Assembly: GCA_024305745.1 (NCBI GenBank)
Contig: JAHRBS010000005.1
Coordinates: forward strand, 620,001-684,000
Source: Polyporus tsugae
Lineage: Eukaryota > Basidiomycota > Agaricomycetes > Polyporales > Polyporaceae
Direction of reading: 5' to 3'
DNA: 64,000 bases
Part shown: positions 43,374 to 54,146 of the stretch, one piece after another
How the letters are laid out: each line of letters begins with the position of its first letter
Numbering within the stretch: the first letter of the stretch is position 1
Notes under the pieces: generated by a model
What the model was told of the DNA's origin: nothing
Database searches by the model: none
The model's input: only the letters and a program-made list of their open reading frames with translations
Made by a program: the position numbers and the translations under genes

Positions 43374-44310
43374 ATGGCCACGACCAACTCCCCTTCCTCT
43401 CCTCCTGCTTCTTCCTCCACTGCAATCTTCACCGAAGCCTTGCTGCTCGTGTCCGACGGCACACAATTCCACACTCGCACCCACCCCTCCTCCTCCTTCA
43501 CCTACGCCTCGCACGGCATCACCGTCTTCATGTACGACCAGCGCGGCTTCGGGCGCACCGCCCTCGACGAGGCAGAGAAGAGCGCGTACGGACGCGCGTG
43601 CTGGCGCGCGCAGCTGACTGATGTTGAGTGGTGGGTGAAGCATGTGAGGAAGGACACCCCAACGCGCCTGCGTTCTTGACGGGGCATTCTATGGTGCGTC
43701 CCTTGTTCGCCCTTCAGCGTATGGGATGACGTCGACTCAGAGGGGATGCTAACGCTGCAGGGTGGGAGTGGGGGGGGGCTGGTGCTGGTGTTCGGGATGC
43801 GGGCGGTGGCGCCGACGGCGAACGAGACACTGTCGATGCTGTCGGGGGTGGTCGCGCCGAGCCCGCTTGTGCTGCAGACGTTCCCAGCGTTGAAGGTTGT
43901 GGGGCGTATCTTGTGCACGGCGAGCGTGGTCTTGCCGAACGTGCTCGTTGACGCTCACTGAGTTGTTGCCCTTCCCTTTCCTACTGCGCGTACGCCGCGG
44001 CGGCGAGGGAGGGTCAGTGGAGTGCGTCAGATGCCATGCGCAGATCACGTCGTTCGAGGCTTCGAAGGAGCTGTTCGACAAGGTCGATGCGGCGGACAAG
44101 ACGTTCATACCGTTCAAGGTCAGTTCCGGGCCACTCCTCCTCCTACCGATGAGCCGAGTTCTGACTGCGGGGAATTCAAATTCGGCCAGGGCGGATTCCA
44201 CGAGCTGGTGCACGAGGCCGGGGAGGGGGGTCAAGGAGAGGTTTGTCGACGAGTGCAAGTGCATCTCGTGCGTCGTGAGACACGTCGAGGGCGGAGGCCC
44301 GAGTGAAAGC
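43374..44310 (+). pseudogene. monoacylglycerol lipase-like alpha/beta hydrolase, pseudogene
   Basis: Fragments in the right order match a Yju3/MGL-type serine hydrolase: SDGTQFHTRTH, GITVFMYDQRGFGRTALDE, DVEWWVKHVRKD, then after a break AVAPTANETLSMLSGVV...LVLQTFPALKVV, SVVLPNVLVDAH, TSFEASKELFDKVDAADKTFIPFK and GGFHELVHEAGEG..KERFVDEC. The parts lie in different frames with stops between them. The segment between TRTH and GITVF, which should carry the HG oxyanion loop, is missing. The nucleophile elbow (GHSMGGG) is reduced to a broken GGSGGGLVLVFG. Codons are still highly similar to the family, so decay is recent. Confidence 0.82.
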
Positions 44311-44579
44311 TGTTCGGAACCGCGCAGGATTGATGGTGCTTATTGGTATTAGTTGCAGTTTGGTTAATCTGGAATCTGAACTCTAGATCTGAGAATGACA
44401 TCGCGACCGATAAGAATCCCTGCTTTTGATGATGAGATGTGGCAGGCCACCGCAATGCCAGTGTGATTTTGCCGGATGTTCGGCCCTCATTGAAAACTGA
44501 TGCATGATGCATATGCCTGGTACCGCCGATGTTACTGGGCGGCCAGTCGGCTGGCGGAAGTCGGTCAGAGCCCTCTACA

Positions 44580-45015
44580 AGCCCTCACAAAGCACGGCCA
44601 CTCACAGCGCGTTCGCAATCGCCCACCCTTCAAGCTTCAAGCTTCAGGTCTAAACGCCACGGCCGCCTCAAGACCTCCTAATTCGGCTGTCACTACGAGT
44701 CACGAGTAGGGCTACTATCAGGCGTGCGCGGCGGGCTTCTCCGAGCCCGCGCGCGCGACCTCGAGCGGTACTTAGGAGGTGGTGGTCCGGCCCGGGGCCT
44801 AGGTCCAGGGTGATGGTGTCAGGGTGTCAGTGCAGGAGGGTACGAGTAGTACTAGTACCGTGCTACGAGAACGCGAAGAACACTTTGCGGTTCAAGACCG
44901 TCTCGTCCGCTCATGCATCACGCTCGCGCCGTACGCTCCCACGCGGATCTGCTCGTAGTAGATCGCCTGCAGAGCAGCGCAGACGGAAGCAAGCACCGAG
45001 TACCGAGAGCGAGCG
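44580..45015 (-). pseudogene. relic copy of the small gene at 54.1-54.8 kb
   Basis: Two blocks match the intact gene on the same strand: about 44598-44675 resembles 54144-54206 (CACTCACAGCG, then AACGCCACG), and about 44865-44995 resembles 54328-54450 (GAACGCGAAGA, ACGCTCCC.CGCGGATCTGC, CGCCTGCAG). Between and inside them the frame is destroyed. It lies just downstream of copy B of the membrane-protein array. Confidence 0.65.
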
Positions 45016-45120
45016 AAACGAATGTCAATACGGCACTGGCACTGGGCATGTCCAACACTATCTACGGTATGCGTGACATCCGCGATACGCTGCTGCCCTA
45101 CTACGCCTCAGACTCGGGGT

Positions 45121-46458
45121 TCAAACATCCGTTGCAGAGTCCTCGCCGGTCCTCCCGCTCTCGACCTCTGGACTTGGCTTCGGCTTCGGCTTGGGTTTCG
45201 GGTCGCGTGCGCGGAGGTCGCCCCACGGGCCCGTGCCGAACACGCGCCGGGCGTTGAGCGACACGAGGATCGCGACGGACAGGAACTCGGGCGCGGCCTG
45301 CAGCACGTAGAACGCCGCCTTGGCCCCGGCCGAGTTCTGCGCGGACGAGGCGTCCTCGGAGAGGGACGTCGTCGAGTGGCCGATGGCTGTTACGCGGTAG
45401 ATGCCCACCACGGACTAGGGTAAGGGAAAAAAAAAAGAGGAGGAGAAGGTGAGAACGGGGAGTCAGTGGTAGGAGCAATTTGGTTGAGAGGAAGACGTAC
45501 GAGGAGGCAGGCGACGAAGACGATCAACAGCGCGGAGCTGCGTGGGACGCGCGGGAGCTTGTAGCACGCGCAGAGCGCGGCGAGAGCCATGCTCACTAGC
45601 AGCAGGACGCCGAGCACCGTGCTCGCATACCTGGGAGCAACACTCCATAGTCAGCGATAACCATACAGCCGAACCCGCAACTCGGAGTGGAAGGGGCCCA
45701 CCAGAGGGAGCGGACGATCGTCCCGTCGTGGCCGTTGAGTGCGTTCTTGTAGTTCCCGCCGGCGGCGGCGCTCAGGACCACGCCCACCAAGAACAGGAGG
45801 GTCGCCACCCCGCACCACTTCCGGATCCGCTGGCGGAGCTGCGCCTGGTCGATGAGCTCGCTGACAGTCGCAGGGTCCGAGTCGCCCCCGTCGATGTCGA
45901 TCTCTGAGTCGTCATTCTCCGCCGGTGCGCCATGAGCGGTGAGCTCGATGATGTGGCTCTCCGTTTGTACCTTCGCTTTCCGGACGTGCGACGGTGTGAG
46001 CTTGTGGCGCGCGACCATGTCGCCGCCGAGCGTCGACGCGACGAGCAGTGCGCGGAGGAGGTTGGCGAGGTCCTGGCCGATGGAGATGAAGCCGCCGCTG
46101 TAGGTCGCCTGCAAGTACGTCTCGAGGCCCTTACTCGCGCGAAAATCCGCAGAGGTGGCGGCCTTGGCGCGCAGTGAATATGCCACGAGGCTAGTCGTCG
46201 TGTGAGAGCGATGAGCCTTTGTGGGTACCACCACTTGGGGCAAGGCAGATGCAAGTGGACGGTAACATACCGTTCGACGCTGAAGAACGAGGTGCCGATG
46301 AGGACGGTGTTGCGCGATTGAGAGTGCGTCATTCTCCAGATGACGACGGGGACTATGGAGGCATATAGGGCGGCGAAGACGATAGAGGGCGCGAGATCGA
46401 GGGCATCGGGGACTCCGCCGACCGGGGCAGGGAACTCGTGCGTTGAATTGGCCGACAT
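45121..46458 (-). CDS. seven-helix membrane protein family, copy B (366 aa)
   Basis: Four exons: 46458-46271, 46190-45702, 45630-45501, 45414-45121 (188, 489, 130, 294 nt; in frame). The protein opens MSANSTHEFPAPVGGVPDALD and shows seven hydrophobic segments: around LAPSIVFAALYASIVPVVIW, VLIGTSFFSVERLVAYSL, SIGQDLANLLRALLVAS, WCGVATLLFLVGVVLSAAA, STVLGVLLLVSMALAALCA, ALLIVFVACLLSVVGIYRV and AAFYVLQAAPEFLSVAILV. An acidic loop (about residues 140-165) lies between helices 3 and 4, and a Lys-Pro repeat tail (DPKPKPKPKP) closes the protein. NST after the start is a possible N-glycosylation site, so an outside N-terminus fits seven helices. I do not know the family. It shares exon sizes, splice phases and upstream DNA with C and D. 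Confidence 0.8.
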
Positions 46459-47310
46459 GCGTTAACAAAGTGAAGACGGATGAAAGATCGATGGACCGAA
46501 GGGGAAGTGCGCCGGCAAGGAGAGTTCCTGAGAGGACGTCAGACACTGGGCCTAAGATAGCAGGCTGCTTGCTGCTCATAAACCCCACCTCCCATGGACG
46601 CGACGGCCCGCCGCAGTCGCATGGATGAGATAACCCAGCTGACATCTGCGAAATTTCGTAGAACGTACCAATGAGCATGAGAAGCCGCTGCCACGACTCG
46701 CTTCTATAGTACAGATACAGACCTGCGGATGAGTTAAAAGGCGGCGAGCGTCGACGAGGCGGGCCATGCATTGAGAAGTGGCGCTCCACACGCACCGCAA
46801 AGGCAATTTGACGGACCGAAAATAGCGGCCGTGTGTTTCAATTTGCGCAATGTCGATCGGCCGGCGGCGACTACTGTAGTGACTGCCCACCTTGGCGGGA
46901 GTCAAGGCTGTTCTCCGAATATATATTTGAGCGCAGTCCAGAATCCACGCTTTGTTCCAATCGCTGGCTGCGGCCCGTGGCATTACAGTAGACTACATAG
47001 ATATGTCAGTGGAGGTGTGGGTACGTAGATCGCGACAGCAATAGCGTGAATTGGGGATCGCATTTATCTCAGGCTTGAAGGAGCGCTGTGGTAGCCTGAG
47101 AGCATCGGGCTGGCGGTGAGACCCGCGAAACTTCCTGTGGGACCCAATGGACGAATGAGTCGTATACACAGGGCAGAGCAAGCGACGATAAAACGGACGT
47201 CCTTTACGGAGCAGCAAAAGTGTCTCCAAGTCGCTCAAGGCCGCTGCTGGCAGGTGCCATATGGGCCTGGCACGCAGGGGGCGCCGATGCAGAGCCACCG
47301 TTGTGACAGC
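46459..47310 (-). repeat. duplicated upstream block, copy B
   Basis: It carries TTTATGAGCAGCAAGCAGCC about 120 bp upstream of the ATG, a shared stretch near 46760-46985 that aligns with 40715-40885 (CACAAAGGCAGTTTG-like phrase and GAATCC.CGCTTT.TTCCAA), and ATGCAGAGCCACC at about 47287. Confidence 0.75.
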
Positions 47311-48254
47311 GCAGTTGACATTTTGATATCCGACAATCTTTTCTCCGGAACCATCCGAGGCACAGGATTCGTGACTCAGCAAGTACTGAGATCTTTCTAT
47401 GTCATGAGTCATAATACGGTACACTTGGGCTGTCTCTTTCTACTCTGGTTCTTAAGTTACCTGCTCAGCGCTCAGTACCTGCTCCCGCAGTTACCCTCGA
47501 GTCCTCGTGCACCCCAGGATCGACGGCGTCTTGGTTATCCTGGTCCAGTCTCAACAACTCGTGATCTCAATAGTAGGCCTGAGGGTCCATGGTGTTTGGT
47601 CAGTCAGCTCTGGATAACACCCGGCATGTCAGGTTGGGGCTGTGTAGCCATGTACAGCGGACTGGGCAAAGATTCTCTTCTATTATGAAGCGAGTTAGCG
47701 TTGCACCTACCGCGCACTGTGCCGCGCAGTCACTGCAACGTCGGGGTAAATGCACCAATTCAAGTACAGGCGACATCATCGGCGGTGGCCATGGGTTGTT
47801 CGCGTTCGAGCCTGCCGTCACGATATCGAAATCGAAACGAAACGATAGTACGGACGTAGAGCCGCAGCTCATGATATCATGATTGCATGCGCATGCCTTC
47901 CGATTCAATCAAGTCCGACATACTAAGTACCCGTTTCCGAGCCTGGCTTCCCCATGACTCTGACATGAGCGCAACAGAGATCCGGTCATTGTGAGCGAAG
48001 GGCACTGTGACCATATGGTACAACTACGAGCAAACCAGAGGCGTCGACGTTTTCAAGGTTCTGTGATATCTAATGTCCTGTCGTAGGATGTCGGTTCAAG
48101 TGGGTGTAGATGATGGCACGCAAATCATAGTACAACTTACAGTACGGAAACCCGGCGGCCTGACGTCTCAGCTCCGGGCCACAGCCTCGACGAAACTGAG
48201 TCCAGTCGTGCATTGCGCTATTCGACTTTAAGGGTGCTTGCTACATGAGTAATC
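47311..48254. other. spacer between copies B and C, no gene seen
   Basis: Short frames only. Nothing resembling the array genes was found. Confidence 0.45.
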
Positions 48255-48400
48255 CTCCTATGACGAATGTTTGGTCTAGTAATATATAATGGGTATATAA
48301 GTAATGGATCAGCCCCCGACCATGACTCGGGTGCATATACGAAGCACAGACAGCGGCAAACTCATCCCGCACCCGCAATACCAACACCTCCCCTCCCCGC
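48255..48400 (+). repeat. orphan promoter copy of the EthD-like gene (downstream of copy C)
   Basis: TATGACGAATGTTTGGTCTAG followed by GTGCATATACGAAGCACAGA and CGCACCC matches the sequence directly upstream of the intact gene at 55563 (about 55449-55545). No coding sequence follows. Confidence 0.7.
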
Positions 48401-48542
48401 CGTCCAACGGCCACAGCTCGTACACGCGAGGACCCCTCAACTATCTTCGATCTTCGAATCCCAGGACGCACCCTCAGAACTTGAAACTCACTGGCAGGTG
48501 TCAGGAACGCGGCCTGAACGGGGGAGTCTACGAGCCCCATGC

Positions 48543-49874
48543 CTAAGTCCGGTTCCTATTCCACCACTTCGTCTTCGTCTTGATCTTCGTTGCGCTCTCG
48601 CCCTCGCCCTCGCCCCCGCTCCCTGGCTTGGGCTTGGGCTTCGGGTCGCGCGGGAGGCGGTCGCCCCACGGGCCCGTCCCGAACACGCGGCGCGCGTTGA
48701 GCGCCATGAGCACCGCGGCCGACACGAACTCAGGCGCGACGTGCAGCACGTAGAAGGCGACCTTGGCCCCCGCCGAGTTCTGCGCCCCCGGAGCGTTCGA
48801 GAGGAGGGACGTCGTGGAGTGCGCGAGGACCGTTATGCGGTAGATGCAGATGATGGCCTGCGGGGAAGGGAGAGCCGAAAAAAAATAAGGGGATCGGAAG
48901 GGGATGGGCGGGGGTCAGGGCGGGGGTATTACTCAGGCTGGAGAGGATGACGTACGAGGAGGGTCGCGACGAAGATGATCCACAGCAGAGAGGTGCGTGG
49001 CACGCGGGGCATCTTGAGGAGCGCGAAGAGCGCGACGAGGGCCATGCCGACCAGTAGGACGACACCGAGCACGGTGCTCGCATACCTAGCGGGAAAGGCA
49101 CGAGAGTCAGCGACTGCCCGGGCAAGTCGAGATCCAGCGCGAACTCGGATCGCACCAGAGGGAGCGGACGAGCGCCGCGTAGCTGCCACCGTTGTCGACG
49201 GCGTGCTTGTAGTTGCTGCCCGCGACGATGCTCATGATCACGCCCGCCAAGGACAAGAGGCTCGCCAGGCCGCACCACCGCCGGATGGTCTGGCGGAGCT
49301 CCGGCTGGTCGACGAGCTCGCTACCTCCAGCACTGTCGACGTCGTCGTCTTCCGGTGTGCGCACAACGACCTGCACCTCCGCTTTGTCGACCTCACCTCG
49401 CGCTTGCGCCTTCCACACGTGTGGGGGCGTGAGTTTGTGCCGGGTGACCATGTCACCCCCGAGTGTCGATGAGACGAGCAACGCGCGGAGGAGGTTCATC
49501 AAGTCCCCCCCGATAGAGGTGAAGCCGCCGCTATAAGTCGTCTGAAAGTACGTCTCCAGCCCCTCGCTCGCGCGGGCCGAGGCTGAGTGCGCGGTGTGGG
49601 CGCGCAGTCCGAACGCGACAACACTAATCGGGGGAGAGATGAGTATGTACTTAGAGCAAAGCGGATACGAACACACGATAACGCACCGCTCAATGCTGAA
49701 GATCGTGGTGCCGATGAGGACTGCGTTGCGCGAGCGCGGGTGCACCATCCGGAAGATGACGACGGGGACCATGAGGCCGTACAGGACGGCGAACAGGATC
49801 GAGGGAGCAAAGTCGAGTGGATAGGGAACTCCCCCGATCGGCGCAGGGAACTCGTGTGTTGAATTTGATGACAT
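48543..49874 (-). CDS. seven-helix membrane protein family, copy C (366 aa)
   Basis: Exons 49874-49687, 49623-49156, 49085-48956 and 48857-48543 (188, 468, 130, 315 nt). The protein opens MSSNSTHEFPAPIGGVPYPLD and is closest to copy D (same YP.DFAPSILFAVLYGLMVPVV). Helix 1 is followed by the basic loop FRMVHPRSRN, which is conserved in all copies. Exon 2 ends ALVRSLW at the same codon as the others. The C-terminal tail has PKPKPKPGSG and ends in a basic KTKTKWWNRNRT. All splice sites are GT-AG with 60-100 nt introns. The array position and intact frame suggest a functional gene. Role unknown; a receptor- or transporter-like integral membrane protein is all that can be said. Confidence 0.8.
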
Positions 49875-50560
49875 GGACAAGGCGAGGGGGGGAGAGACGA
49901 GGCCTCGAGGGGAAATCTGCGCCGAAAGGGAGCTCTTGGAACAGGACACGAGCTGGAGGTTGCGGGCAGCTACAGCAGCTTGAGCTCGCTACCCATATAC
50001 CCACGTCCGCCACAAATATCCGCATATGCGACGCCCCGATGTTGTTGGATCGCAGTGACAGAGCATACCCGTTGACGTCTGCGGCGGATCATGGAGACCA
50101 CCAATGAGCAGAGACGGTCCCTCCGACGACTTGCTTCTACACGGACGATGAGCTAACACCCTGACGGCTATGCAGCGATATGTTGAAACTAGTGCTGGAG
50201 GCCATGCATAGGACCCGGACATTGACATTGACACGGTGTGGCACTGCACAGTTTGGTGGATCCGGACGGGCGGTCAGTTCATCCGCAGCCAACATTGCTG
50301 TTCACGGCTGTCATCGCCTCCCGGGGCGCGCCGTTGCGCAGTCCGCGAACCACACTGCACTTCAATTGTTCCAACTTCCAACCAGGGTCCAAGCTGGCCG
50401 CAGTGGCAATGTCTATGCCCGAAATGCTTGGCGGAATGTCCTAGTTGAAGACTCAATGCATGGATCCGGCGTGGATCGCAGTATAGAGATACATCGCAGT
50501 GGTGTGCTGCGCGAGGGTCATTCACTGGCTTCGGCATGAGAGCAAAGCATATGGTCAGTA
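49875..50560 (-). repeat. duplicated upstream block, copy C
   Basis: GGACGTGGGTATATGGGTAG about 130 bp upstream of the ATG gives a TATA-like core. The stretch 50230-50540 aligns with 52960-53275 of copy D (CAGTTTGGTGG, TTCCAACC.GGTTCCAA-like phrase, GCAGTGGCAA, GTGTGCTGCGCGAGGG). It is shorter than the blocks of A, B and D. Confidence 0.75.
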
Positions 50561-50879
50561 AACCTGAACAAAAGCGCGAGTATACCATGTGTCCGATGGG
50601 TGTCACTGGCAGGAGCAGGGCAGGAGATGGGATTTCGGGCGAGGCTAATTCAAGACTCATAAGTAGGACCATATGCATTCGATTGCTTGAAGCGCCCAAG
50701 CAAGCCACCGCCGTGACCAACAACGATTCGAAGAGGAAAATCAGATCATCGAGTCAAGGTACTCAAACACGGCCCCTGGACGTCCCACCCCAGGCCCACA
50801 ACGGCGAACTGACCGATTCACCCATGCACTGTGACATTCAATGGAGGCTTGAAAGATGCTATGCTTCATTAGCGAGAGG

Positions 50880-51000
50880 CTTTCTATGACAAATTTTTGT
50901 TCTAGAGAGGTATATGGTAAGTATGTATAAGTGATGGATCAGCCCCCGAAGGCGCATATACGAGGCACAAATAGCCGTAAACTCACTCCGCGCACGCAAT
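50880..51000 (+). repeat. orphan promoter copy of the EthD-like gene (downstream of copy D)
   Basis: TCTATGACAAATTTTTGTTCTAG, GATCAGCCCCCGA and GCGCATATACGAGGCACAAA match 48255-48400 and, more weakly, the promoter of the gene at 55563. It is not followed by the coding region. Confidence 0.65.
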
Positions 51001-51276
51001 ATTAATGCGGCGGAGCGCCGCAGCCCACCCAAGTACTATGCGCATCACGGACATAAATAAGGGTATATACCCGCCACCCTGCCAGTAGCCCCTCCTCCTC
51101 CCCGTCCAAAGCCATCGTAACGGCAGCTCCGATGTTTAAGATTAACCGCCCTCGATTGTCGAATCCCGCACCCGACGACCAGGTTCGAAACCCGGAATTC
51201 GATAATCGATCTTCGCCCATCCTCACTGTCTCCACAGGTGCCAGTGCTGGGAATGCAGCACACATCCGAGTCCGAC

Positions 51277-52654
51277 CTACGAGTCCCGCCGCGCCGAAGC
51301 CCGAATCTTATCCCAAGCACGGCCCGCCCATGTCGTCTTCGTCTTCGTCTTCATAGCGCTCTCTCCCTGGGCCGGCTCGGGCTTGGGCTTGGGATCCTTC
51401 GAGAGGCGGTCGCCCCACGGGCCCGTCCCGAACACGCGGCGCACGTTGAGGGACATGAGGATTGCAGCGGACAGGAACTCTGGCGCGACGTGCAGCGCGT
51501 AGAACGCCGCCTTGGCCCCTGCGGAGTTCTGCGCCCCCGGGGCGGTCGAGAGGAGGGACGTCGTGGAGTGCGTGAGGACCGCTATGCGGTAGATGCCGAT
51601 GGTGGCCTAGGAGTGGAGAGGAGGGATGCGTCAACGTCAGCGGGGCTGCACGCGAGGGTGGAGTCAGGGCTCAGGGCTCGGGAGACGACGTACGAGGAGG
51701 ATCGCGATGAGGATGATCCACAGCAAGGAGGCGCGCGGGACGCGCGGGAGCCTGAAGTACGCGAAGACCGCGACGAAGGCCATGCCAACCTGCAGGAACA
51801 CGCCGAGCGTGTCGGCCGCATACCTGGTAGGGAAGTCAAACAGTCAGCAACGACCCAGGGGGAAGGGGGAGGGTGCGCACCAGAGGGAGCGGACGAGCGA
51901 CGCGTGGCTGCCGTTGTTGACGGCGTTCTGGTAGTTGCTGCCCCCGACGATGCTCATGATCACGCCCGCCAAGGACAAGAGGCCCGCCACGCCGCACCAC
52001 CGCCGGATGGTCTGGCGAAGCTCCGGCTGGTCGACGACCCCATAACCAGTTGCAGCGTCCTCGGAGCCGACACAGACACCAGCGTGGACCTTGTGGACGC
52101 CGTCACTGTTATCCTCTTCTAGTGCGCGGGCCGTCAGCGGTACCTCCTCTCTGTCGTGGCCGCCCCTCATTTGCGCCTTCCAGACGTGCGGCGGGGTGAG
52201 TTTGTGCAGGGCAACCATGTCGCCGCCGAGCGTCGACGAGACGAGCAACGCGCGGAGGAGCTGCATGAGGTCCTGCCCGATGGAGGTGAAGCCGCCGCTG
52301 TACGTCGTCTGGAAGTACGTCTCGAGGCCTTCGCTCGCGCGAGCACCGGCAGAGTGCGCGGCATGGGCGCGGAGTCCGAAAGCTACGACACTAGTGGGGA
52401 GAGCGATGAGCATTCAAGGCGTGTGCTCGAAGCAAAGTGGATGCAAATGGATGGGCGGGTACGCACCGCTCTATGCTGAAGACCGTGGTGCCAATGAGGA
52501 CTCCGTTGCGCGAGCGCGGGTGCACCATCCGGAAGACGACAACTGGGACCATGAGTCCGTACAGGACAGCGAAGAGGATGGAAGGAGCGAAGTCGATTGG
52601 ATAGGGAACTCCCCCGATCGGCGCGGGGAACTCATGTGTCGAATTTGATGCCAT
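51277..52654 (-). CDS. seven-helix membrane protein family, copy D (385 aa)
   Basis: Exons 52654-52467, 52390-51881, 51823-51694 and 51606-51277 (188, 510, 130, 330 nt). The protein opens MASNSTHEFPAPIGGVPYPID; helices lie near FAPSILFAVLYGLMVPVVVF, VLIGTTVFSIERVVAFGL, SIGQDLMQLLRALLVSS, WCGVAGLLSLAGVIMSIVG, TLGVFLQVGMAFVAVFAYF, LLWIILIAILLATIGIYRI and AAFYALHVAPEFLSAAILM. It has the longest loop between helices 3 and 4, including VHAGVCVGSEDAATGYG. The tail has DPKPKPEP. The exon layout equals B and C, and C is its closest relative. Function unknown. Confidence 0.8.
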
Positions 52655-53470
52655 TAGGGCGAAGAGAGAGTCCTGATACTGAAGAGAGACTAGGGAATAT
52701 AGGTCGGGAACTTACTGGCAGCTGCAGCTGCAGCTTGCTGCTCATATACCCACGTCCGCGCATACGCGACGCCCAATGCTGTCGGATCGCATGTGTGACA
52801 GACATACCCACTGACGTCTATGGCGGAGCATGGACACCAAATTCGAGCAGACGGTCACCGTCGGTCACCCCGACCGCCCGCTTCTACACGGACAATGAGT
52901 GAGCTGACGCCCCGATGGCTAGCGAGATGAAACTACTGTAGTACTGGATGCCCGGAGGTTGACACGAAGTGCACAGGTCGCAGTTTGGTGGGCAGCCAGT
53001 TCATCTGCCCAATGTCAACTGGGCGACAGCCGACGTTCGACGTCAAGCCTGCTCTCGGAGCGCCGCAGCGCAAGAACCACCCCGCTTTGTTCCAACCAGG
53101 TTCCAATCTTGCCGCAGTGGCAACAATGCCGATTCGCGAAATGCTTGCCGGGATGTCCTCGTTGAAATCTCGACGCGCGGATCCAACGTGGAAAGTTGTC
53201 GTACGGCGATACATCGCAGCACCTTGAAGTTGTGTGCTGCGCGAGGGCAATCTTCCGCCTACTAAAAGCACATGGTCAGTTGAAGACGCGAATATTGCCA
53301 TGCCACTACCGGATGAACGAGGAATTAGAACAACGGCGTCCAAGTGGCTCTAGTGGATGTGAGGCGATGGGTGTTAAGAGATGGTAATCTTCGAGCGCTC
53401 CCTCCTCGGACTCGCTGGCGAATGGGCGACTGATCGCGCTCGAGGCGGCGTCTGTGCAGAGCCACCCTCG
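52655..53470 (-). repeat. duplicated upstream block, copy D
   Basis: GGTATATGAGCAGCAAGCTG about 90 bp upstream of the ATG, the stretch 52960-53275 shared with copy C, and GTGCAGAGCCACC at about 53454, 806 bp from the ATG. The landmarks are collinear with copies A and B. Confidence 0.75.
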
Positions 53471-54146
53471 GTGAGCACGATCGACTGCACCGCCGGGACC
53501 CTCGTACATCCTGATACACTTCCGTTATCTGTCATCATCCGGCATACAAGGAAAACGTTTTTCTTTTACTGTACTGATACCCGCGAGCTCTGATGACACC
53601 GTGCCCCAGTTTCAGTCGCCCCTTCGCGACAAGCAAGTGGGTCCTAGTGCCAGTGGTGCCGGTGGTTACTCCTCCGAGCATGCTGCGCTTTCCCAAACAC
53701 ATCGGTCTCACCGGAAAGCATGCCCGCCACCCTAATTGACATGAATGCGCAGTATGGTGCTTAACTTAGTCCGCTCCGACGAGATAGTGCTTCTGGGGCA
53801 GCTCAAAAAGCGGGTAGATTTAAAGCACAACACCGGCCAGACGGTGTAGGCTTCACACAGAGCCTATGCTGCGGTAGTTGGTTGCCTTGTTCTTCAACCG
53901 CTTCTTCCGGCTTGCCAGGATCTTGGCCCAACGGTTCCCCAACCTTATGGTCGTGAGAGAAAGAGAGATCAATCACTATTCGCGGAAGACAAACAATACA
54001 AGAAAGCGACCAGCCCTCTGATGATAACTTATGCACTGACAGGCACCCATCGTGGCGCAAGTGCAATCGTCGGCCGCGCGCAAGCGCATAGCATAACTTG
54101 GCAACACCTCCAAAGCACAGTCCGAGTCACGGCCACCCACTGGCAC
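53471..54146. other. spacer; possible last exon of the 54.1-kb gene
   Basis: On the minus strand 53948-53865 could encode GNRWAKILASRKKRLKNK ending at a TGA, reached by a splice from 54150. That segment is basic and looks coding, but I cannot confirm the join. Otherwise empty. Confidence 0.3.

Noticed and set aside
45596..46795. 399-codon frame on the minus strand over copy B
   Set aside because: It reads through intron 1 and upstream DNA; only the exon 2 part is family-like, and the spliced four-exon model agrees with C and D.
53865..53948. A further exon for the 54-kb gene (basic GNRWAKILASRKK segment)
   Set aside because: Splice sites are plausible, but the product could not be matched to anything, so the gene was ended at the first stop.
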